From Siphonodentalium dalli (taxonomy: Eukaryota; Mollusca; Scaphopoda; Gadilida; Siphonodentaliidae), in the NCBI GenBank assembly GCA_032622095.1, contig CP136065.1, positions 207,680,151-207,744,150 of the forward strand: a stretch of 64,000 bases of DNA, written 5' to 3'. The translations under genes and the position numbers were made by a program. The notes beneath the pieces were generated by a model. The model saw only the letters and a list, made by a program, of their open reading frames with translations. It did no database searches and was not told the origin of the DNA. Every line of letters begins with the position of its first letter. The stretch's first letter is position 1. This document shows positions 40,201 to 52,200 of the stretch, one piece after another.

Positions 40201-43200
40201 GATTAGTTGAAGCTATGCCTGTTTGAACAAAACGGATAACAATCAATAATATTATCCTAGAACTATTGAGCAGTCAGCCACCACCCCCCCCCCCCCACCC
40301 AACACACATGTAATATCCACAGCTGTATTTCATGTGGATTATAACTATAATTATTAGACAGATATAGTGTTATTAATGCCTTTCTGATATCACCATGTGA
40401 GGCTGGGGTATCATGTTAGTGACGACTACAATAATTAGACACATTTAGGGCTATCTGTATCTTTCTATCACCCTGTGAGGCTGTGTATTATAACTATAAC
40501 TAGGGGATTGCCCGTCACAAAATGACAGGTATATAAATGTTCTTTGTTACTTTCTAGTGTCCGCGATCATGAACAAATTATCATTGCTCTATTAGAAATG
40601 GAATGATCGTGCTTCTCTTTTTTTGTCACTGGATGCGCGGGGGAACACTTTATTTCACTAAAAACTACATTTCTACACCCCACCCCACATATGCGCATGC
40701 ACACATTGAATGAAACAAAATCAGCATATTTATTACTTTAAATATTACTATATACTAACTAAAACGTACTCAATCGGGAGCCTTCATTCAGCCACGGCAC
40801 ATTTTGATCTTAAACGGACCCCTTGGGAGCCTGTATTCAGCACGCAGCCTCAGGAACACAGGCCGCGGCACTGCGACCCATTTGTGGGAACACTTTATTT
40901 CAATAAAACTGTATCATCTACCCCCCCTCCCAAACCGACATATATACATGCACATATGGAAGCAACAATCAAGATATTTTACTTTATTACTATATCTTTA
41001 GATTCCACACTCAATGCACAACATTCACAACAAAAACAGCATTCTTTATTATGTTCACACCGAACTGGCGAATTAATATACCACATTAGCACCCATTCCC
41101 AATGTTGGTAGAGCGTTCGAGTCCCGACCCTATACACCCCACTACATGCACTTTCACGACAAAATCAACATTCGTTACTTATATTCACACTCAACCTGAA
41201 CTCACAATTTTAGTTTAGCGCCTATTTCCAACAACGCTTTGGTAGAGCGCATGGAAGTTTCGTCTACAACAGCAAAGCAAGTGTGGGTTTTCGTGCGACG
41301 TCACAGTCATGACGTCATTTCGACAAACGTCATAAGAAATGGTGTCTATACTTGAGTGCAAATACTGCATTTGGGGACCATGTTAGATCTCAGGTTTACT
41401 TTGACCAATCGGCATGAAATTTGGTGAGTCATCTTTTAAGACACAATATAGACCATGGTACAAATTTGGGCTACATTGCACGCATGGTTGAAAAGTTATA
41501 AGCGCGCCAAAAGCGTGACCGAGTTATACACACACACATAGACGACAGGTTTTATATATATAGATTATTGAACAGATATAGTGTTATCGGTGTTTTTCAT
41601 GAGTATTATGACTATAATTATTGGACATGTATAACATTATGGGTACCTTCAGATATTGCCTAGTGAAGCTGTATTTCATGTGCATTATGACTATAATTAT
41701 TGGACAGGTATACTGTTATTGGTATGTTTCTGATATTGCCTAGTGAGGCTGTATTTCATGTGTATAATAACTATAATTATTGGACAGGTATATTGTTATC
41801 GGTACCTTTCTGATATCTCCCAGTGAAGCCGGGGTATCATCAGTTACCACATCAATTACAACTGCATCTTCATATCTGTCCAAAACAAACTCCTGAAATA
41901 AATGAACACTTAATAATATTAAAAAACACTTCTAATTTTGATTCTATTTCAATATGAGTCAGCTGTCCGAAAGGTTGACAGGGACGTGTAAATGATTTCA
42001 ATGAGTTCCCAGAAGAGATTTTGATTTTTAAAATGAATTCTTTCATTGATTGTCAGATGAAAAGCTATATTCCCATAATTATTCTCCGCATGAATATTAG
42101 TATTACCTATCGCTACTGCTTTTCTATCTGCAGAGTATATAAATAACACAATGAAACCATAAAGAACACGCATCAAACTGTGTTATGTTTCGTGATGGTG
42201 TAATTTTCTATAATACGAACAACTCCTAAACAGAAGGTCAATCTGAGGTTTTACTATACTATCATCATGCAAATGTAAATCTACAGTTGCTGGTGGTAAC
42301 TCTATAATTTATTATCAATCGGCAAAAGAAATCACTAGACTGATCCAGTACAAACTTCCAAAAGAGCAAATTATCATTTATTTCTTGGAGGTTTCCATGC
42401 GTATTTGACACATATTCTGTGATACCTTCCTTCGTCACTTTTGATGGCTCATTGTCAAGCCTTGAAATTGTGCGTCTGTCATTTGCAGAATGAGGTCCCC
42501 AAAGGGTGAATTTAGTGATGCTATCCCGCAGTGGGCTAGTGTCACAACACACACCCTCTGGGAACCTCATTCTGCTGAGGCCTCAACTGCTATGCGAGAC
42601 CTAGAATCAGATTGAAGTTCCCCAGTTAAAGTTGGAGATGTTCACCCATTAGTCACCTCGATTATGCATTTTATCTTCTGCAAATTAGCAGATTTGGACA
42701 CAAGTCCAAATTTTATGAATAAATTATACTCACCTGACATAATTCATACAGAATTAAGATTTATCTTAACCTCGCGAACTCGCCACCCAAAAACTCCCGT
42801 TCCCGTTTCGTTCCGTCTTCCGGTTAAAGTTTTTACTTTACCGGAGCCGAAGCCGAGCATGCGCAGTACGCATATCACCAGTTTGATCCCATGGCGCTAC
42901 AAATCAGGCCGTGGGACAACTGTATCTGATGGGAGGAGGGTGGGAGTGAATTATGTCAGGTGAGTATAATTTATTCATAAAATTTGGACTTGTGTCCAAA
43001 TCTGCTAATTTTATTTCAAAAATTAGCTACTCACCTGACATAATTCATACAGAATTATGCTGATTTCATAGCTGCTCTGTGTAGCGGTAGCTCTGGTCCG
43101 ATGCTGTTGTCCCATGCCATGGTTCTTCCATGAAATGTTCTTCACTATCTACATCATTAATTTACACTACCGTATATACAGTCCTTTTTTTTTTTCTTTT

Positions 43201-46200
43201 TTTTTAAATGTCTCTGCATGAACACTATTTACATGTAAATGTGATACCAATCACAACTTCCCTTCACATCAAAACTCTCTGGGAAATCTATCCAATGCTT
43301 AGCACATTTGTGCCAACATCCCTCAAATAGAATCTTATAAAGGTAGACGATTGAGCCCAATCCGCACTTTCGAGAATGTCTCTCATTCCAGCTCCATTTA
43401 AGAGAGCCCATGAAGATCCAATCGAACGTGTCGAATGACCAGTAATGTTGTTGTCACCTGGAATAGAATCAAAAGTCATCTTTATAAGCTTAACCAGCCA
43501 GGAGGATATAGTTTGTGAGGAAACCGGTTTATGGGGCCGATTAATGGCTAAAAACAGTTTTGTATCATTTCCACCCATATTGTCCCTGGCTGCTTTCGTT
43601 CGATCAATATACATCAAAAGAGCTCGTTTTGGATCCAATCTGACATCTTCCTCAAAAGAAGGTACCAAAATTAAAGGACTCTGGTGAGAAATTCTGTCTT
43701 GCTTAGAAAGGCCCTTACGTAAAAAGGTAATACCCTGCCCTTGAATTCTCATATTACTGCTACCCAATTGTAGACTTTGTATATCACTACACCTTCGAAA
43801 AGTGGTAATGGCAACAAGAAACACTGTCTTGAATGTAAGATATTTTAAACTAGCCAAGTCCAAAGGTTCGAATGGAGGATTTTTCAACAGGTCCAAAACT
43901 TTTGGAAGATCCCAAGCCGGTACTAGCCTTTGTTTTGGAGGCCTTGAATTAAACATACCCTTTAACATTCGAATAATGTGTGGGTTTTGTCCCACTGGTG
44001 TTCCCGCAATCGGTGGCAGACTTGATGAGAGCATGGATCTGTATCCCGCCACAGTGCGGTATTGCAAACCCAAAGCAAACATATCTGACAAAAAATCAGC
44101 ACATTGTGCTAAAGATGCTTCATGACAAATAATGTTTCGCTCGGAACACCAACTGTTGAACCTTTTGAATTTTGACTGATAGTCTTTTCGTGTTCCGAGT
44201 CGCCAAGATTCCGTAATGAAATGACGTGACCTTCTCGAAAAACTCTCTGCTTGCAAATGTCTGTTGACAGATGCCAAGCAGTCAGGTTCATCAGGTTCGG
44301 TTCCGGGTGAAGTACCCTCCCTTGATATTGTGTCAACATCCGTTCTGACACTGGCAACTGGAGTGGATGTTCGACTAGAAGTTTCAATATCATTGGAAAC
44401 CAGAACTGTCTTGGCCAATGCGGAGCTATTAATATCATCTCGCACTGAAATTGACTGATGTGTTTCAAAACTCTGGGAATCAATGGAATTGGTGGGAATG
44501 CATAAACATACATGCTCTCCCATGAAATGGAGAGGGCATCTATTGCGAATGCTAGTGGGTGTGGATGCCATGAGCAAAAGATTTGGGTCTTCCTGTTCTG
44601 AAAAGTTGCAAACAGATCCATGTTTGGTTGTCCCCAAAGACAAAATATCTTCTGAACTATTATTGGGTCCAACTCCCATTCTGTCTCCCTCACATAACAT
44701 CGACTCAGAAAATCTGCAAGCTTGTTCTGGACCCCCGCTATGTGAGCTGATTTTAGAACCATGTGGTTCTGAATTGCATGATTCCAAAGTTCCTGTGCTA
44801 ACTGACAGAGGGATCTGGACCTCGTACCCCCCTGATAGTTTACATAACGAGCCACTGTGGTGTTGTCGGTTCGTATAAGCACCTCCTTGTCCATCAAATC
44901 TGGGGTGAAGTGTTTTATTGCTAATATTACTGCTTTCATCTCCAGATTGTTGATATGCAGGGATGTATCTGCGTCTGACCACAAACCCTGAACTGTCTGC
45001 CCCCCTAAATGGGACCCCCATCCCTGGAGACTGGCATCGGTTGTGATCGAGACAATTTCCAGATCTGAAAAAATGAATTGACCCTGTTGCATGTTTCGTG
45101 TTTGTAACCACCAGTTTAGATGGGGTACCAGATCTTGTGTACATGGGACCCTGAGCTCGTATGCATGACGAACTGGCTGCCATCTTTTCATGAGAAACAT
45201 CTGAATGGGTCTCAAGTGAAGACGAGCATTCTGAACCAACTCCAGACAGGACGCTATTATGCCTAACAGATGCAGATAACTGCGGGCTGTGTCCTGTCCC
45301 ATCAACAGATTTCTTACTGCTTGTTGGAGTGCTGTTATACGTTCTACTGTGGGACAAACTAACCCTTTGTCCAAATGAAACATTGCTCCCAAATAAGTTA
45401 ACATTTGGGATGGTTTCAAGTGAGACTTTTTGACATTTATCAAAAATCCCAGATTTAGAATGGTTTTCATGAACAGCTCCCTGTCTTGCAATAGGCCTGT
45501 TCGAGATGAATTTAGACAAATCCAGTCGTCTATAAAAATGGCTAGACGTAGACCCCTCTGACGTAGGTATGCGGCTACGTTCGCAACCACTTTTGTGTAT
45601 ACGCGAGGGGCTGTTGTTGCACCGAAACATATTGTTCTCCATTGATACTGAACACCGTTGATGCTGAATCGGAAAAATTTCTTGTGGCCTTCCCACAATT
45701 TTACATGAAGATATGCATCCTGAATATCTGCGGTGAAACCCCAATCTCCCTTTTGTACTAAGGATATGACCTTTTTTAGGGTATCCATTTTGAAGTGTTC
45801 TTTCCGAATGTAACGGTTCAGAGGTTTTAGATTTGTGATAGGACGAAAACTTCCGTCCGACTTCGGTACCAGGAAAAGCGTACTGTAAAAACCTTGATTT
45901 GATAAATGCTTTGGTACGACTTCGATAACGTTTGCAGATAGAAGTCTTAAAATTTCTTTTTCGAGAAACTTCATCTCTGCTTTGTTCAAATGAGTTTCTT
46001 TCACACCCTGGAAAGGTGGAAATTGAAGAAATTCGATTTGATAGCCATTTTGTATGACATCTAGTGTCCATCTGTCTGCATTTATATTTTCCCAAGCCTG
46101 GTGAAAATGTGTGAACCGACCTCCGACCGGTACATTCGGAAATGGATGCTTGATTAACATATGTACACTTCTTACCTTTAATGAGTCATCTGCGTTGTGA

Positions 46201-49200
46201 TTTTCCTCTGGTACCTGTGGAATGACTGTCGTAGCTTCCACCTCGTCTTGATCCATACGAGAAACTTCCTCGTCCAGAAGCTCTGGTATTTCCTCTGGCA
46301 CGAAAAGAATCCTTCGGAGTTATTTTAGGAATTCGAAAAGGCTGAAACTCTGCTGATTTCGATGTGGACTGTTGGTCCCGGTCATTCCTGAATGATTCCG
46401 AACGTTCTGGCCAGGTAACAGTTCTTGCAACTTTCCTGGGTTGTCCTTGAGACGATTTTTCAGTCAAAGTTCTCTTAGAAGTCTTGACCGAAGACAACAG
46501 TTCATTCACAACTTTATTCTTATCTTTTCTCGCTCTGAGAAAACTTTCCAGCTGATCCCCGAATAACCCGTCAGATGTTAGCGGTAAATTAGCTAATTCT
46601 CTGGGATCTGCTGCCTGATACAAGTTAGCGTCACTGATTGCTGTTTGTCTACGAATCAAATGATGCATTGCCCCTGTGCGGCCTAATTGGTCCAACACTT
46701 TGGTTGACATTGAAAAAATGTCCCTAATTTGTTGTGTTAGTCGATCCAAGTCAACAACCTCAGCTTGAACATTTTCCATAAGAGATGCTAAGGCTTGCTG
46801 AATATAAACATTAACAGCTATACCCATTTGAGCAGCACACTGACCTCTATAGGCTGTCTTTTCGATGAATTTGAATGGATGTGAAACTAACTGTTTTCCA
46901 CTGATTCCAGATTTGATTTGGGACGATTTTCCATGCGCCCTAATCAAGCATTGTTGAACAAATTCATCAATAGAAGGTATATTTAAGAAATCCTTCGAAG
47001 ACTCCGCAATTGGAAACTCTTGAAGTAAATCTTCCGGAAAGGCACTTAAGGATGTTGGCTCTTTACTGTGCCATGAATCTTCAAGCACTTTTCTCTGAGC
47101 TTCATCTAAAGTCAAACCCTTGACACATTCAGGTTGTTTTGGTAAGGCATCTTTGCCAAAAATGTCCACTAAGCCCTTGGCTATTGGTACATCACAGGAA
47201 AGTGTTTCACTTTTATCCTGATCAACAGATGTGTCATCAAAATCGTGTCCAGGACATGTCACTGACAAAACATCGTCGTCTGAACTATCGCACTGTGCGT
47301 TTTCTGCACTTTGGCGTTGGTATCGGTCATGCTTTTCTGGCAGCCTCATCGGCTCCTGAGCATTTGACATTCTTCGTCTTACGGGCGATCCAGACGATCC
47401 CCTAGACTTAGAACTTCGTCTTACGGGCGATCTACACGATCCCCTAGACTTAGAGTTTATATCGGGCGATCTACACGACCCCCTGGGCTGCGTACTTTGA
47501 CACAAGCCAACGATTATGTCCAACTTTTCACCAGTCTCTTTTCGAAGTTCTGACATCTCCCTTTCTTGAGCGGCCATCTTCTCTTCCAGGACATCGTATT
47601 TCGATTTACGCTTTGTCCTTTTCTTACGCTTTTCAACCGGAGATTTTACACTGGCAGTTGATTCAGCTGGAGAAATAGAAGCCTCTGATTCTGACATAGT
47701 TGAGCAGCAAAAATATCAACACGTCCTGATTTGGAGCGCCAAGAAATCAAACTGGTGATATGCGTACTGCGCATGCTCGGCTTCGGCTCCGGTAAAGTAA
47801 AAACTTTAACCGGAAGACGGAACGAAACGGGAACGGGAGTTTTTGGGTGGCGAGTTCGCGAGGTTAAGATAAATCTTATTTCTGTATGAATTATGTCAGG
47901 TGAGTAGCTAATTTTTGAAATAAAATTAGGGGATATGGAAACTGAATATATGGCAAAAAATGAAATAAAAACAATGTTAATTTGAGACTATAGATACTTC
48001 CTAGAAGATGAGGTCTCCAGAGGGTAAAGATAGTGATGCTAGCCCGCTTTGTATATCTTTACCTCTTTAAAGTTAAGTCCGATGTTAGCACATTGTCCTT
48101 TGAGTATTTCGATATCATAGGAGACCCACAGATTTCTCCGAGCTATAACAAGGTCTGTCCATGGCAAGTTATCTGCAGTATAAGAACAAGCCTGAGATTA
48201 ATGAAAGGTGAATATTGTAATGTACACCCATTGGGATCCTCGATTATGCAATGTGTCATCTGCCAGTTTGTGGATATAGAGAAACTAAACTAAAAAAGAA
48301 ATAGAATCTATGTGAAGAAGTTTCTATAGACATTTGATGATAAAGCAACTTTCCAGAGAAGATGAGGCCTAAGCAGAATGAGGTCCCCAGAGGATGAATG
48401 TAGTGATGCTAGCCTGCTATGCAGGATAGCGTCATTAAATTCACCCTCTGGGGACCTCATTCTGCAAATGACATACACTAAAATCTGGCTTGTACAAGAA
48501 CAATAAACCAAAATATAAAAGAAAGAAATTAATAATGTTGTCGACAATCTCAGGCCTTTGCAAAGTTTACTCCACAGTTTAGTATGCATATTTTGAAAAT
48601 CTTGTATGACTGAATTAGTTTTGACTTATATTGAGTGTAATAAACAATAAATGGATCTCCATGATCCAGTGGTTAGCATATCAGACTTGTCTTTGTAGTC
48701 AACACATCCAGAAAATTTCACACAGCAGTGGCTTGACTGAATTGATCGATGTGCAATTGCCGGATCATATGCTGTTCAATTTTCACGCAAAGTTGTGACC
48801 CTTGAGCAAGGTCGCTTGTACTGTGTCTTCTTTGCATCACTCATGATGTATTAAAAGAGTACTCTGTATGGGTGTCGATAGATCTTGTCAGTATGTTAAC
48901 CTTGATATGCGCACAAATTCATTGCATCCTCGATGGAGGATTGGAGTGATAATGTTGTCACGCACTCTATGACTGAGGTAATAATTGTAAAATGTAAAGT
49001 GCATTGAAATAAATTAATTGTGGTATGCACTATATAGTGTAGGTAGTTAGTGACAAAAAATGCTCGGATCGATACAAGTCGGATAAAAGCGCCATTTTTT
49101 AGTATCTTGTAGGACAGCATCTCTAGTCTAGGAATTTTCTCAAGAACCAACTTTTCGACCGACGTAGAGCCGAAAATTCAAGATGGCGCCCAAGATGGCC

Positions 49201-52200
49201 GCCGGTTTGACGGTGGCACACCTAATAGATTTGCTTCTTGATTTGATATGGTAAATATAAGAATTCCTCAACACTATCTAATAATAGTGTTCATAGAATA
49301 CCAACCGCGACTTTTAGTTGAAAAATGGCCACAATTATTCAAGATGGATGCCAAAATGGCGGCCAAAACATGAGAAATTGTGTTTTTTCCTTATTTTAAT
49401 TTTAAATACTTTACAATTTTCGAGATAATATAAGAGAAGATATCAACTATGTGTTCATTATTCGATGGGATAATTTCTGTGGAAGAGTTATGCACATTAA
49501 AGGTGAAGCAGTATTGTTCGTTCTGGTAGAAATGTGAGGTAGAATATGTGCTATATAAAATAAATGAAATTATTGTCAGACTGTGTTTCATTCTGTAAAT
49601 GCTTAATAACCAACCGTGAACGACCATGATGTCATCAATTCCATTTGCGACACTACTATATGGTTGGATCAATTGAATAAACATTTGTATGTCGAGATGT
49701 TTACAAATAAAAAATCAATTTAGTAGTGGATTTACCACGAAATTAGGAAACACTAAATGACAGACCCCCTACTCATCAAACTCAATTTAGTTCTCAAAAA
49801 CAAGAACATATGGAAGGTATTATGCAACATATCTTCATCATCAGGCCTCGTATTCAAATTACCAATACTTAAATTCAGTGTTTTTATGTCTAATTATACA
49901 CAACATGATTGAAGCGTATACCCGAAAGTATAGTTGAGATCGGAGTAAGAAATAATATTATTTCCTTGTATCATTTAGTGTCCTCAATTATTTCAGCAAC
50001 ATAACATGAAACACAATCATGCGAATAGCGAAGATTCAATAATATATACATTAGTGCAATGTATTGCATATATATGCATATGTATAATTTTGAGTGTTAT
50101 ATTGTTGCTGGGATATAATCCAGGGGGCCATGTGGTGGGAAGATGGGATCAGTAAATTTGAAAATACACTTTGTTTTAATAAACTGAATTGAACAATTCA
50201 CTACTCACAATCACATACATGGAAGTTTGCTTTTTGAACATTTGCACCTGGAACAAACCGATTTGCAAACAAATTTAATCAATTCGGTGCACACTCTAGC
50301 CACCTCTGTGGTTGTCAACCATACAAGAACAAAAGAATCGTCAATAAATTTCCATCCGAAGTAGTCACACTGGGGGAAAACTGTTTCACCAGAATCGATT
50401 ATATCACCCTTCCGGTTCCGTCTCTATCAAATAAGTTCCGACTCTTTCGCGGTTTGTTAAAAAATATTCAAAGTTTTGATAGGCTGTTTATACACTGAAT
50501 GTCAATACAGAAAGTATTCTCCAATAACAATCGACAGATTAGGTCTTTGTACGTGCTTAGTGATGATAGCAATGCAATAGCTGATTGTGGTGCACATTTA
50601 GAGACGTGCATTTGTGTGTATTTCCCACGAGAATTAAGCAACAGTTTAATGCTCAGATTTTCAGCCTCATCACATTTAAATTGGGCTGGAACTTGTTAGG
50701 TTTTATGATCGAACATTATAGGTTAATATAATGTCCTGGTGTTCGATCACACAATGAGACATGTTCCAGCCCAACTAAAAGTATCAAGGCCGATAAACTT
50801 ATCATCAAATTGCTGCTTAATTTACATAGGAAATGCACAAAAACGCATTATGCCTCAAAGTGTGCACAAAAATAGCTGATTTCGCATTATTATCATCAAT
50901 AAGCACGAGCAAAGACCTAATCTACGGATATTTGTTTAGAAAATAGATCTGTTTTGACATTTAGTGTATAAATGGCGGTCAACACTTTGAAAACAGTTGT
51001 GTTAAATCGCGAAAGAGTCGGGCCTTAGTTCGATAGATACAATACCGAAAAGGCGATAGAATCGATTCTTGTGAAACAGTTTCCCTCCAGTGAGTCTGGT
51101 GCTGGAAACTTTGCATCTATTATGGGGCTTACAGTCCATATACCAGCCTGATGTATACTAGTAGCACAATTTCTTTGGTGGTAACTGTTCGTGTGCACGG
51201 CCTTTGCTGAACATTTCATGTCTATCTTCATTAACTGAGGTCAGGTTCGCAGATTTGTCATAAACAATCACGACGAGATGCTAAATACACTCAAATAATG
51301 GTGATGAAACATCAAGTACCACAAAAGGATTCCTCGTAATTGACATCAAGCATTCTGTTGCTCTGGGTAAGCTTTTCAAGCATCCCAAAATGTGCGCTTA
51401 CCATTACCAAAGAAAAGGGGAGTTGAGTCGCACCCTGATATCACATGGAAATGATGGAATATTGGAAGCACAGTTGAATTTTCTGAGCCCAATTGAATTG
51501 TACATATCAACTATGTTGCGGATAACATGGGATTTAGACTTGTCGAAAGACACCGTTTCAAATCTTTGCATTGGAGTAGCTTAGCATGCAGATGTCACAC
51601 TAGAATCACGATAATATCCTTGTAAATATCCTTGTACAATAATCGATGAATAATGAGTTTGTAGCATATGAGATATATGTCCGACTAATCTACTGTCAGC
51701 TTCTTCATATGTGCATCCAAAGAGAATAGGTTCCACATTAGGACCGCGTTGTCATCCTCCGTTGTGAAGATGGTTTTTCCTGTTAGGGTTTCCAATTTAA
51801 AGAGACATTCATTGACCAATGCAAACAATACTTGCTTGTTGGTGGTGTTTCTTAGAAAGTCATTCCAATTCGGTGGAATTTTTGTGGTAAGCCCCCACCT
51901 TACATCGAATGCCACAACCACGTTTCTCTCACGTTCCTGTTTTGATACTAACCTATATTTACCTGTCCAAAACCAAGTCAAGTATTCTACTATCTGGGAG
52001 CTGCATCATAACATATGGAATAAACGTTGTGCTGATATACATTGAGAAGGTATGCCCGACTTCAGGTCTCAGTAAGTGTATCAGAGCACCCCCGTCGAAC
52101 ACCTTACACTCGACCTTTGGATTTGGCTCTGCAGTGTCTATGTAGTTTGAATCGGATGGGACCTTCATGCAGCTTAGGAAGTCACATTGATTACCGCCCC

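Larger units (their letters stand above)
42682..47929 (-). mobile_element. Apparently intact DIRS-type tyrosine-recombinase retrotransposon
   Basis: About 5.25 kb. It has inverted terminal repeats, an internal complementary region, and three long minus-strand frames: gag-like, RT-RNase H-methyltransferase-like, tyrosine recombinase. No premature stops in the conserved domains. No target-site duplication; both edges share AAATTAG, as expected for recombinase-mediated insertion. It lies in intron 8 of the PDZD8-like gene, in the same orientation, inside a MITE. The intact frames and near-identical repeats suggest recent activity (inference). Confidence 0.92.

Noticed and set aside
43445-44878. 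Plus-strand ORFs over the DIRS pol region
   Set aside because: Antisense shadows of the RT and recombinase frames; no motif of their own.
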